DNA of 31,221 bases from Deltaproteobacteria bacterium (GTDB lineage Bacteria; Desulfobacterota; Desulfobaccia; Desulfobaccales; Desulfobaccaceae): the NCBI GenBank assembly GCA_016874895.1, contig VGSX01000004.1:1-31221 (forward strand). Direction: 5' to 3'. Position 1 is the stretch's first letter, and each line of letters starts with the position of its first letter. The translations under genes were made by a program, and so were the position numbers. The notes under the pieces are model-generated. The model was not told the DNA's origin and did not search any database. It worked only from the letters and a program-made list of their open reading frames with translations. Positions 7,797 through 15,327 of the stretch are shown in pieces.

Positions 7797-7913
7797 GCAA
7801 GCGTTCAGTGGTCAGCTTTCAGCCGTCAGCTAAAAGGGTAACTTTCAATAGTTAGCAAAAAATGACTGATTCCTGGCGTGTAGGCGTTCAGCTATCAGCA
7901 ATCAGCTTTCAGC
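7797..7913. repeat. TCAGC-rich dispersed repeat, copy B (inverted)
   Basis: Reads agcgttcagtggtcagc ... cagccgtcagc ... atgactgattcctggcg, then ggcgttcagctatcagcaat and more TCAGC units. It matches the reverse complement of copy A (4655-4745), including the segment gactgattcc. It is inverted relative to copy C just downstream, so the two can form a large stem-loop. It is non-coding. Confidence 0.6.
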
Positions 7914-7983
7914 AAAAACAATTGGTTAGGGAAACTAAGCGAACAACCAGTGATCCGCCACCTTGGAATAACTATTTGAATTT

Positions 7984-8087
7984 AAAGCATTAGCTGATGG
8001 CTGTAAGCTGACCGCTGAACGCTTACCCTGGCGTTTTCCCAAAATTGACTTAACTCATCGTTATTTCTGAAAGCTGATAGCCTGCCA
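7984..8087. repeat. TCAGC-rich dispersed repeat, copy C
   Basis: Core tagctgatggctgtaagctg ... cgctgaacgcttaccc is in the same orientation as copy A and inverted to copy B. A trailing part (8041-8085, ttgacttaactcat ... gaaagctgatagcc) matches the reverse complement of the left part of copy A. It ends 2 bp before the RNB start codon, so the repeat supplies that gene's translation-initiation region. Confidence 0.6.
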
Positions 8088-8089
8088 CT

Positions 8090-10081
8090 ATGGATAATTA
8101 TCAAGTTGTCGAATTCTTTGAGGGCCGCAAAATTTACTGCGCTTTTGTGGGGGACGATCGCGGCGATCGTTTGCATGTCATCACCGAACAGAATCGGGAA
8201 GTGAATCTTCCTCGCAAACGTCTCATCCACACCACCCCCTGGTCTGCCGGGGCTGAGTTGTCGCGCCACGAACTAGTGGAGCACCTCAAGGCCATCGGTC
8301 GACGCCGGGAGGCCCTGAAGCAGGAAATCAACCTGGAAGAACTGTGGGAATTGCTGGTGGATGAAGCTGAAGATTACATTATCGCGGATCTGGCCCGGCT
8401 CTGGTATGGGGACGGGGTGACCTCGGACCAGATCGCCGCCCTGGGCCGGGCTCTGTATGAGGATCGTTTCTTCTTCAGATACAAAGGCGGGCTCTGGCAA
8501 CCACATCCACCGGAGGTAGTGGCGAATCTCAAGGAACACTATCGTCGGGAGCTGGAGCGGCGTCAGGAAATGGAAACCGCGGCGGTCTGGCTCAAGTCCG
8601 CCTGGGAAGGTCAGGACATCACCGACCCGGCCTGGAAACAACGATTGGTGGAGGTGCTGCGGGATATGGCCGTGTACGGCTCGGCCGGGGAACTCTACGA
8701 ACTGGGGAAAGCATATCTGGAAGAAGCCAAGCTTGGCAAGCCTGACACTCCCTTCAAGCTGCTGCTCAAACTGGGGGTTTTTGTTCCAGACGAGAATCTC
8801 GACCTTTACCGGTACGAAGCCCCCCAGGAATTCTCCCCGGAGGTTCAAGATGCCGCACTGCGTCTCAGCACCCGACCGGATCACCCTGACCCCTATGCCT
8901 CGCGACGCGTAGATCTCACCGATCTGAAAACTTTCACCATCGATGGCGAACGCACCCGGGACTTCGACGACGCCCTGAGTCTGGAAAGAACCCCCCAAGG
9001 CTGGCGGCTGGGGGTGCATATCACCGATGTCACGTCATATTATCCCCCGGGGGACCTTCTGGACCTGTCCGCCCTGGAACGGGGAACTTCCCTGTATCTA
9101 CCTGAGCGGCGCATTCCCATGCTCCCTGAGACCCTGTCGGAAAATACCTTCAGCCTGCTGGCCCAGGAGACCCGCCGGGCCTTGAGTTTTCTGGTGAACG
9201 TCTCCGAAGCTGGCGAAATTCTGGACTACACCCTCTTCCCGAGTCTAATTCGCGTCCACCAGCGTCTCACCTACCACGAGGTGGACTTCCGGATGGGTCA
9301 GGAAGAAAATCTGGCCGCCTTGCATCGGCTCACCATCAGGCTGAGAGAACGGCGGCTGCGCCACGGCGGCGTCCAGCTGCAGTTCCCCGACGTGCTCATT
9401 TATACAGATGCCCAGGGGGATGTGCGCGTCGAAATCGAGGATACGGAAACCCCCAGTCATGAGATGGTTTCCGAGGCCATGATCCTGGCGAATTACTTAG
9501 GGGCCCATTATCTCTCCGAAGCGGGGCTGCCGGCCCTGTATCGCAGCCAGGCGCCGCCCCGGGAGGAACTGGCCCCCGTGGAGGGAAAATCTCTCTTCCA
9601 GCTCTGGCAGAACCGCCGCCGCCTGAGCCGGGTGCTCCTGGAGCTGGAGCCCCAGCCGCACTGGGGCCTGGGGCTGCCGGTCTATACCACCCTCAGTTCA
9701 CCTATCCGGCGCTATCTGGATGTCATCATCCACCGGCAAATCCTGGCTGCCCTGAGTGAACAACCCCCACCGTACAGCACGAAGGATTTGGAGGTGGTGC
9801 TCTCTACCCTGGAGCCGGCCCTGCGCCGGGCCGCCATTCTGAAAACCCGGCGGTTGCGTTATTGGCTGCTTAAATATCTGAGCCAGCGCTTAGGCCAGAA
9901 ACTGCCAGCCCTGGTCCTGGAACACCACCCCAACCGCTATCGTCTGCTTCTGCCGGACATCCTCCTGGAAACGGAAATGCCCGCCCCTTCAGGACGTCAG
10001 TTCAATCCGGGCGAAACTATTCTCATCCGCCTGGACCGGGCCATACCACAGGAGGATGTCCTGAAAATCAGCCTGGTTTAG
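8090..10081 (+). CDS. RNB-domain exoribonuclease (RNase II/R family)
   Basis: 663 aa 3'-5' exoribonuclease-like protein. N-terminal about 270 residues: beta-rich start (VEFFEGRKIYCAFVGDDRGDRLHVI) and a helical region, not a recognisable cold-shock pair. RNB catalytic domain about residues 275-590: DGERTRDFDDALSLE with the Mg-binding aspartates near 291-295, GVHITDVTSYY, YLPERRIPMLPE, and TLSSPIRRYLDVIIHRQ near 537 with the RNA-contacting arginines. A short C-terminal segment may be a reduced S1-like barrel. It is shorter than E. coli RNase R (about 810 aa) and close to RNase II (about 640 aa). No Shine-Dalgarno is evident before ATG 8090, since the repeat abuts it. It is likely active in RNA turnover; exact substrate preference is unknown. 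Confidence 0.88.
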   Translation: MDNYQVVEFFEGRKIYCAFVGDDRGDRLHVITEQNREVNLPRKRLIHTTPWSAGAELSRHELVEHLKAIGRRREALKQEINLEELWELLVDEAEDYIIADLARLWYGDGVTSDQIAALGRALYEDRFFFRYKGGLWQPHPPEVVANLKEHYRRELERRQEMETAAVWLKSAWEGQDITDPAWKQRLVEVLRDMAVYGSAGELYELGKAYLEEAKLGKPDTPFKLLLKLGVFVPDENLDLYRYEAPQEFSPEVQDAALRLSTRPDHPDPYASRRVDLTDLKTFTIDGERTRDFDDALSLERTPQGWRLGVHITDVTSYYPPGDLLDLSALERGTSLYLPERRIPMLPETLSENTFSLLAQETRRALSFLVNVSEAGEILDYTLFPSLIRVHQRLTYHEVDFRMGQEENLAALHRLTIRLRERRLRHGGVQLQFPDVLIYTDAQGDVRVEIEDTETPSHEMVSEAMILANYLGAHYLSEAGLPALYRSQAPPREELAPVEGKSLFQLWQNRRRLSRVLLELEPQPHWGLGLPVYTTLSSPIRRYLDVIIHRQILAALSEQPPPYSTKDLEVVLSTLEPALRRAAILKTRRLRYWLLKYLSQRLGQKLPALVLEHHPNRYRLLLPDILLETEMPAPSGRQFNPGETILIRLDRAIPQEDVLKISLV

Positions 10082-10191
10082 GGAATAAGTTTCAACCTGG
10101 TGGCATGACTGACATGCCGCATAGTAATTGCTTCTTTTGGGGCTATTTTTAATCAGTGGAAAAAATCCTTTCTGTTAGTTCAACATGATAA

Positions 10192-10498
10192 CCTCGGGCT
10201 TTAAGAAGATATCGTAACTATTCCCTTAACCTGGCTTCCAAAGTCTTGGCCCTGGCAGCCCGGAGATTAGCTGTTGGCTGGTCCCGGCGATATGGCTACC
10301 CACCGGTGCACTTGGAAACCTTTGTCGAAACCCAGCGTTTTTCGGGAACCTGTTATAAAGCTGCCGACTGGATCCATGTCGGCCAAACCAAAGGCCGTGG
10401 CAAGTTCGAGGTTCACCAGACCTTCTCTCTACCTGTCAAGGATATCTGGCTCTACCCCCCTCGAACACTCTTTCAAACAAGCCCTGTGTAATACTTGA
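10192..10498 (+). pseudogene. Decayed DruA-like (DUF4338) gene fragment, frameshifted
   Basis: Translation gives NLASKVLALAARRLA, then VHLETFVETQRFSGTCYKAA, then WIHVGQTKGRGKF and PVKDIWLYP. This is the conserved C-terminal half of DUF4338 proteins, the family that includes Druantia DruA and many transposon-associated relatives. The N-terminal half is absent and the frame opens after a TAA at 10189. A run of six C residues at 10455-10460 shifts the frame; removing one restores YPLEHSFKQALCNT and a TGA at 10496. The 35 bp after the stop (to about 10533) match the copy at 21.6 kb. Around it, 10082-10191 and 10534-10626 contain no gene I can support; there is one small GGCATG-actga-CATGCC hairpin near 10101. 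This is a remnant, not a working defence gene. Confidence 0.75.
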
Positions 10499-10626
10499 TT
10501 CTTTGGCTATTACCGAGTTGACCGAATATTTACTCTTAATCCTTCATCGGTCCTGAAAAACAACTTTTCGGCACGATATATTAGCACGTTAAAATTTTGG
10601 CGGTGGATTATGGTTCACAAATGTAG

Positions 10627-10655
10627 TTTACAAGGTGATATGACTCGGTTAGAAT
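10627..10655 (+). promoter_or_regulatory. Sigma-70-type promoter for the unknown/DnaJ/moaC unit
   Basis: TTTACA (10627-10632), 17-bp spacer, TAGAAT (10650-10655). The predicted start is near 10662, about 59 nt before the ATG at 10721. It lies between the DruA-like remnant and the first gene of the following + strand cluster. Confidence 0.6.
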
Positions 10656-10720
10656 ATCTATTTTAGAGTAATGACAATCTGAATCGGTGCTAAGCTCACG
10701 GGGTAGGATGACAATAAGAT

Positions 10721-11137
10721 ATGACAGTGGCTAACCTTCCAAACTTTCTTAAAAAAAAGAAATTGTTAGACGATGCCGACCTCCCCCCCGGGGAATGTCG
10801 GAAATATGGCCTGATGTTCCTGGAAGCGGGGTGGCTGGCCGACGCCCTGGATTTTTTTCTTAAAGGCAATGCCGCCGAGGAGTTGGCTGCCCTCCAGGAG
10901 ATAGCCCTGGAAACCGGGGACGCCTTTTTACTGGAGCGTCTGCTCCAGGCCCGGGGCCGGCAGGAGCCCGAATTGTGGGAAAAGGTGGCAGCCAGGGCTC
11001 TGGCCCTGGAGAAAGTTTCTTTGGCGCAATGGGCTGCAGAAAGAGCCGGAACGGAGATCCGGCCAAAAGCTGCCGCAGGGGATTCAGGGCAGAACTCCCT
11101 GTGGCTGGCGGGTGACGATCTTGCCGAAAATTCCTGA
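10721..11137 (+). CDS. Unknown helical protein upstream of DnaJ-like gene
   Basis: 138 aa, not recognised. It has no signal peptide or TM segment. After a lysine-rich N-terminus (LPNFLKKKKLL), the sequence is strongly helical with repeated Leu/Ala/Glu patterns: YGLMFLEAGWLADALDFFLKGNAAEEL, split as YGLMFLEAGWLADAL and DFFLKGNAAEEL, and QEIALETGDAFLLERLLQA. The spacing resembles a short TPR- or HEAT-like solenoid. It overlaps the DnaJ-like gene by 26 nt in another frame, so the two are translationally coupled; a role as a partner or cofactor of that chaperone is inference. The ribosome site is weak. Confidence 0.7.
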   Translation: MTVANLPNFLKKKKLLDDADLPPGECRKYGLMFLEAGWLADALDFFLKGNAAEELAALQEIALETGDAFLLERLLQARGRQEPELWEKVAARALALEKVSLAQWAAERAGTEIRPKAAAGDSGQNSLWLAGDDLAENS

Positions 11138-12155
11138 GTGTTATCGCATCCTGGGCGTTTCCCCCAAAGCCGGGCTCGACGAAGTTAAGCGGCGGTTCCG
11201 CCTGCTGGCCCTGGAGTTTCATCCTGACCGCAATCCTCAGGATCCCAAGGCCGCCGCCCGTTTCCGGGAGGTGGCCGAGGCGTATGGCGCCATCTGCCAG
11301 CGCCGCCGCCAGGAGCAGTCCCCTCCCCCGGGCCAGAAGCCCCGCAAAACCAATGGCAACGGTAGACGGGTCGTCTCCCCGCAAGACTTGGCGGACTTAT
11401 TCGGTTTTGCCGAAAGTTCCATACCTTTTTCCAGTTTTGGGGGACCGGATTTTCGTTACGATCTCCAGATTCCTTTCCTGGCGGCCATGTGGGGGCTGGA
11501 GCAGGAAATTGAATTTCGCCGCCTGGTACGTTGCGGTTTCTGCCAGGCCACCGGTTTGCAGCCCGGTAGTCATTATCAGGAATGCCCCGCCTGCAACGGC
11601 CGAGGGCGACTTTGGGCCAGTCCGGGACAGCTCAAAATCGGCCCTGTCTGCGACACCTGCCAGGGTCAGGGAAAGATCATAACGCATCCCTGTACTCATT
11701 GCCGGGGCCAGGGTTATCTTTCCCAACTGAAAAAATATCGTATTACCATTCCCCCAGGAGTGGAGGACGGCGCCCGTATCCGGATCAACGGCGAGGGCGG
11801 GGAGGGGTTCCGCCAGGGACCTCCGGGGCATTTGGTGGTGGTAGTGCACGTGGAACCGCATCGATTCTTTACAAGACAGGGAAACGACCTGCATGCCACC
11901 CTGGAGGTGAGTTTTGCCCAGGCGGTTTTGGGGGCCAGAATCGAAATACCAACCCTTGTGGGCGTCAGGATTCTGAAACTGCCTCGAGGCGCCCAATCTG
12001 GACAGAGCTTTCTTTTTCCCGGTTTGGGGGTGCCAGTCGCGGGAGACTGCCATCCCGGCAATTTGATCATTACTATTCATATAACCAATAAACCCCGGTT
12101 TGCCGAGTCAGCGTTGTACAGCGAGCACCGAGAATCTATAACGGAAAGTAATTGA
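11112..12155 (+). CDS. DnaJ-like (Hsp40, type I) co-chaperone
   Basis: 347 aa from GTG 11112. J domain at residues 4-65 with the HPD signature (ALEFHPDRNPQDPKAAARF). The Gly/Phe region is replaced by a Gln/Pro/Arg-rich linker. The zinc-binding Cys-rich domain has four CXXC units: CGFC, CPACNGRG, CDTCQGQG and CTHCRGQG; the first lacks the final Gly of CXXCXGXG. It is followed by client-binding beta domains (ITIPPGVEDGARIRINGEGGEG, VEVHVEPHRFF-like, LPRGAQSGQSFLFPGLGVP). It would stimulate the DnaK ATPase. It is shorter and more divergent than housekeeping DnaJ, so it is probably a second paralogue. It is coupled to the preceding unknown gene and followed 12 nt later by moaC. Confidence 0.9.
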   Translation: MTILPKIPECYRILGVSPKAGLDEVKRRFRLLALEFHPDRNPQDPKAAARFREVAEAYGAICQRRRQEQSPPPGQKPRKTNGNGRRVVSPQDLADLFGFAESSIPFSSFGGPDFRYDLQIPFLAAMWGLEQEIEFRRLVRCGFCQATGLQPGSHYQECPACNGRGRLWASPGQLKIGPVCDTCQGQGKIITHPCTHCRGQGYLSQLKKYRITIPPGVEDGARIRINGEGGEGFRQGPPGHLVVVVHVEPHRFFTRQGNDLHATLEVSFAQAVLGARIEIPTLVGVRILKLPRGAQSGQSFLFPGLGVPVAGDCHPGNLIITIHITNKPRFAESALYSEHRESITESN

Positions 12156-12167
12156 GCAGGAAAACCC

Positions 12168-12665
12168 TTGAACCCTGAACACCACGACGGCTTCACGCAT
12201 CTGGACGCCCAGGGCCAGGCCCGCATGGTGGACGTCGGCCACAAAAAGGAAACTCCGCGCCAGGCCACGGCAGTCTGCTCCATTTATTTGGGGGACAGAG
12301 TTTTCCCGCGGCTCCTGGAGGGCCGCCTGCCCAAGGGCGACGCCCTGGCCGCAGCCCGGCTGGCCGGCATCATGGCCGTAAAAAACACCCCGCACCTGAT
12401 TCCTTTGTGCCACATCATTCCCATCACCGGAGTGGAAGTAGAATTTTTTCCGGATCCCAAAAACCTAACCCTGAAAATCCAGGTCAAAGTCAGGGCCCGG
12501 GCCCAGACGGGGGTGGAAATGGAAGCTCTCACCGGAGCCGCCGCGGCCGCCCTCACCATTTATGATATGTGTAAGGCGCTGGATCGGGGCATGATCATTG
12601 AAAAAATCTATCTGGCTGAAAAAAGTGGCGGCAAAAGCGGCGATTATCACCACGGCGCCGGGTGA
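12168..12665 (+). CDS. moaC: Cyclic pyranopterin monophosphate synthase MoaC
   Basis: 165 aa. MoaC works after MoaA, converting 3',8-cyclo-GTP to cyclic pyranopterin monophosphate in molybdenum cofactor synthesis. Signatures: MVDVGHKKETPRQATA, KGDALAAARLAGIMAVKNT, the active-site stretch LIPLCHIIPITGVEV, and GVEMEALTGAAAAALTIYDMCKA with the catalytic Lys region after it. Start TTG 12168, with AGGA about 7 nt upstream. Other moa/mob genes are not in the window. The gene is followed 34 nt later by the DksA-like gene. Confidence 0.95.
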   Translation: MNPEHHDGFTHLDAQGQARMVDVGHKKETPRQATAVCSIYLGDRVFPRLLEGRLPKGDALAAARLAGIMAVKNTPHLIPLCHIIPITGVEVEFFPDPKNLTLKIQVKVRARAQTGVEMEALTGAAAAALTIYDMCKALDRGMIIEKIYLAEKSGGKSGDYHHGAG

Positions 12666-12699
12666 TAACCATTAATTGGCAAGGGAGGCATTCAGGGAA

Positions 12700-13062
12700 A
12701 TGGAACCGGAACAGCTATCTCAATTTAAAGAGTCTTTGGAAGAGCGACTCAGAGAGCTCCTGGGAGAAGCCGATAAAACCGTCAGCGGCATGTCTGACAC
12801 CCTCGATACCTTTCCCGACCCCACCGATCGGGCCAGCCTGGAGACAGATCGGAATTTCATGCTGCGCATCAGGGACCGGGAACGGAAACTTATTTCCAAG
12901 ATCAAAGAGGCCCTGGAGCGCATCGAGGACGGCACCTACGGGTATTGCGAGGCCTGTGGCGAACCCATCGGGGAAAAACGCCTGCAAGCCCGACCGGTGA
13001 CTACCTTGTGCATCGAGTGTAAGTCACGGCAGGAAAAGCAGGAACGGGTCAGGGGCTCCTGA
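12700..13062 (+). CDS. TraR/DksA family C4-type zinc-finger protein
   Basis: 120 aa, close to DksA-like length in this phylum. An N-terminal coiled-coil (EQLSQFKESLEERLRELLGE) leads to an acidic tip (TFPDPTDRASLETDR), the region DksA inserts into the RNA polymerase secondary channel. The C-terminal zinc ribbon has C83-x2-C86 and C104-x2-C107 (YCEACGEPI ... TLCIECKSRQE). It is probably a transcription regulator acting on RNA polymerase with ppGpp, but the tip motif differs from E. coli DxxDxA detail, so function may vary. ATG 12700 is chosen over the upstream TTG because GGGAGG and AGGGAA precede it and residues before it are not conserved. Confidence 0.9.
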   Translation: MEPEQLSQFKESLEERLRELLGEADKTVSGMSDTLDTFPDPTDRASLETDRNFMLRIRDRERKLISKIKEALERIEDGTYGYCEACGEPIGEKRLQARPVTTLCIECKSRQEKQERVRGS

Positions 13063-13127
13063 CGGCCAGCGGCATCGTCCTCGGACGGGCCTGCCTCCCA
13101 TCGGTGGCTTGCGTCACCCCCACCAGT

Positions 13128-14201
13128 ATGTCAACTCAGACGGACTTAAAAAATCTCACTCAGCCAGAATTCGAAGAGCTCATGGCCTCTTGGGGGCAGG
13201 CCCCCTTTCGCGCCCGCCAGGTCCAAAAATGGCTTTTTAAAGGTGTCTCCGATTTCGAGGCCATGACCGATATCGGCAAGGACGTGCGCCGACTCCTGAC
13301 GGAAAAAACCTTTATCAGTCATCTGCCCCTGCTGGATCGGCAGAAGTCCCTGGATGGCTGCGAAAAATTCGCTTTCCGTTTAGCCGACGGCGAGGTCATT
13401 GAAAGCGTGCTGATCCCGGAAACGGATCATTACACCCTGTGCCTGTCTTCCCAGGCCGGTTGCGCCCAGGGCTGCCGGTTCTGCCTCACCGCCCGTCAAG
13501 GCTTCCGCCGCAACCTGACCCCGGCGGAAATCATCAATCAGATTCTGGCGGTGCGGGCTTGCCTCCCGGATAAGCAGGCCATCACCAATTTAGTGTTCAT
13601 GGGGATGGGGGAGCCCCTGGCTAATTTTGCCCACCTGGTTAAAGCCCTCACCATAATACTGGCCCCCTGGGGGCTGAACTTTTCCTCCCGCCGGGTGACG
13701 GTTTCCACCGTGGGGCTGGCACCCCTGATTCCCGCCCTGGGAAAGGCCGTCCGGGTGAACCTGGCGGTTTCCCTGAACGCTTCCAACGATGAGCTGCGCC
13801 GCCACCTCATGCCCATCAATGAAAAATACCCCCTGGAGCAGGTTCTCACCGCCTGCCGGGCCTTCCCGCTACCGCCGCACCGGCGCATTACTTTTTCTTA
13901 CGTTCTCCTCCGGGGAATTAACGACCAGCCGGCCCAGGCCAGGGAACTGGCGCGCCGGCTCCGGGGTCTGCGGGCCAAAATAAACCTCATCGCCTTTAAT
14001 CCCCACCCCGACCTGCCTTTTCAACGACCGGACCCGGAAACGGTTCTGGCCTTCCAGGACATCCTGGTGCAGGCCCACTACACCACTTTGATCCGGGAAA
14101 GCCGGGGCACGGATATTTTCGCCGCCTGCGGGCAGTTGGCGGGGGAGGCCACCCGCCGCCAGGAGGGAATCCGCTGCAACAGGCCTGGGCGGTCAATTTA
14201 A
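13128..14201 (+). CDS. rlmN: 23S rRNA/tRNA (adenine-C2)-methyltransferase RlmN
   Basis: 357 aa radical SAM enzyme that methylates C2 of A2503 in 23S rRNA and A37 in some tRNAs. The 4Fe-4S site is C112-x3-C116-x2-C119 (CAQGCRFC). C105 (LCLSSQAGC) matches the methyl-carrier cysteine, and C334 (DIFAACGQLAG) matches the resolving cysteine; all needed residues are present. Other motifs: FRARQVQKWLF, FMGMGEPLANF and RRVTVSTVGLAP. I chose ATG 13128 (MSTQTDL) since the eight residues before it in the longer frame are unlike the family. It is followed by a convergent gene end 26 nt away. Confidence 0.96.
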   Translation: MSTQTDLKNLTQPEFEELMASWGQAPFRARQVQKWLFKGVSDFEAMTDIGKDVRRLLTEKTFISHLPLLDRQKSLDGCEKFAFRLADGEVIESVLIPETDHYTLCLSSQAGCAQGCRFCLTARQGFRRNLTPAEIINQILAVRACLPDKQAITNLVFMGMGEPLANFAHLVKALTIILAPWGLNFSSRRVTVSTVGLAPLIPALGKAVRVNLAVSLNASNDELRRHLMPINEKYPLEQVLTACRAFPLPPHRRITFSYVLLRGINDQPAQARELARRLRGLRAKINLIAFNPHPDLPFQRPDPETVLAFQDILVQAHYTTLIRESRGTDIFAACGQLAGEATRRQEGIRCNRPGRSI

Positions 14202-14227
14202 GGTCGGGCAATCCCCTCAGGGATATA

Positions 14228-14620
14228 TCAGCGGGGCAACTCGTACGGCAAACCCTCTCTGGCCTCTTTGCCGGGGAAGGCCATGGCCCGGTTGTAGGCC
14301 CTCTCACCGATACCCACCAGGCTGTCTCCCTTGAACACGAGAGGAGTGAAGCCACCACGGATGGTTTCGCTGCCGCTATAATCCATGGAATGAGTCTGGT
14401 ACATGAGAAAGGTATACTGCTCACCATTTCTGGAGCCCTCTTCCGTTACCCGGGGCGGCCCCATGCGGGCGATTACTTCAGCTCTGGTCATGCCGGGCTT
14501 GAGCTCCTGGAGCTGAAAATAGCTTGACCACATAGTGGGTTCAAGCCGGGGATAAAGCACCCTCTCGCAGGCTGGCAGAAGGGCAGTCATACAGACGAGA
14601 TAGACGAGCCACTTTAGCAT
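14228..14620 (-). CDS. BamE/SmpA-like outer-membrane lipoprotein
   Basis: 130 aa. N-terminal signal MLKWLVYLVCMTALLPAC ends in a lipobox (LLPAC) with the lipidated Cys. The mature part has a SmpA/OmlA-type segment: LQELKPGMTRAEVIARMGPPRVTEEG, split as LQELKPGMTRAEVIARMG and PPRVTEEG, then a beta-rich stretch YTFLMYQ and TPLVFKGDSLVGIG. This is the pattern of BamE-fold small lipoproteins (Lx-GMTxxxVxxxxGxP). It may act in outer-membrane assembly, but BamE-fold proteins are diverse. The start is set at 14620, where AGGAAG lies upstream and the signal peptide begins; a 13-residue longer frame is less likely. No bam neighbours are visible. Confidence 0.8.
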   Translation of the reverse strand: MLKWLVYLVCMTALLPACERVLYPRLEPTMWSSYFQLQELKPGMTRAEVIARMGPPRVTEEGSRNGEQYTFLMYQTHSMDYSGSETIRGGFTPLVFKGDSLVGIGERAYNRAMAFPGKEAREGLPYELPR

Positions 14621-14701
14621 GGTATGATACTTCCTAGAGGAATTAATGAAAACGATCATAGCCGGTTTGGCCCATCCCCCCGGAAATGAAAAACTTTTTT
14701 T

Positions 14702-14728
14702 CGGGCGGGCACGGGGGTCCGCCCCTAC
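14702..14728. repeat. GC-rich palindromic intergenic repeat
   Basis: cgggcgggcacgggggtccg followed by cccctaca forms a GGGCGG/CCGCCC stem. It resembles the widespread GTAGGGGCRRRC...GCCC intergenic palindromes seen in many bacterial genomes, from memory. It lies in the gap between the BamE-like lipoprotein and the unknown 163-aa gene. It is not followed by a T tract in the sense needed for an intrinsic terminator. Confidence 0.5.
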
Positions 14729-14784
14729 AGCCGGGGGGGGTTCACAGTTAAACTTATAACCGAAACTGGAAACCGGAAACTGTG

Positions 14785-15276
14785 TTACAGTTCCCTGAGC
14801 ACGGCAGCAGCCTGTTCTTTAACCTCGAGGAAACGGGAGGTCAAAGACAAGGTGCGCAGTTTGCCTTTCAAGCCCTGAAGTTCCGTCATACTCCGGGAGG
14901 GGGCCAGTTTATCCAGGCGAATCAAGGCCTCCCGCACCACTGCCGGATCCGAATAATCCAGCAGCAGCATTAAGGCCGGCCAATCCTCGGGGATGCCGTA
15001 AATTTGCAGGAATTTTTCCGCCGCGGCGGGAAATTTCGGCGTGGCCCGCTGGTCTTCCAGAGCGGCCACGGCCTTTTTATATTCCGGCCGTTGCTGGGGC
15101 GCGGCAAAAAGCGCCTCGGCCTGTTTGAGGGCTTCTTGCCGGATTTTTTCTTCTTGCCGCCGCCCTCCCGGGAATTTCTTTTCCGCCCGGCCGTGTCGGG
15201 ACTGATCCCTCTGCCGGTCGATTTCCCGCCAACTGGGACGCTCCCGCTCTTTTTCGTCGTTTCGTGCCGCCGTCAC
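14785..15276 (-). CDS. Unknown soluble protein, 163 aa
   Basis: Not recognised. GTG 15276 has GAGGAG 9 nt upstream, a convincing start. The first 45 residues are highly charged and Arg/Lys/Glu-rich (RPSWREIDRQRDQSRHGRAE), likely disordered or nucleic-acid-contacting. The rest is helical: KQAEALFAAPQQRPEYKKAV, PEDWPALMLLLDYSDPAVVREALIRL (split as PEDWPALMLLLDYSD and PAVVREALIRL) and LQGLKGKLRTLSLTSRFLEV. The middle segment looks like a HEAT-type helical hairpin. It has no signal peptide or TM segment. It sits 51 nt after pth on the same strand and is probably cotranscribed with pth. Confidence 0.8.
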   Translation of the reverse strand: MTAARNDEKERERPSWREIDRQRDQSRHGRAEKKFPGGRRQEEKIRQEALKQAEALFAAPQQRPEYKKAVAALEDQRATPKFPAAAEKFLQIYGIPEDWPALMLLLDYSDPAVVREALIRLDKLAPSRSMTELQGLKGKLRTLSLTSRFLEVKEQAAAVLREL

Positions 15277-15327
15277 AGGGTTCTTCTCCTCGATGTTAAA
15301 TTATCCCGCAGCTCACTGAGCCGAACA

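Noticed and set aside
10192..10498. Active Druantia defence system
   Set aside because: Only the C-terminal half of a DruA-like gene is present, it is frameshifted, and no druB-E or helicase genes are nearby.
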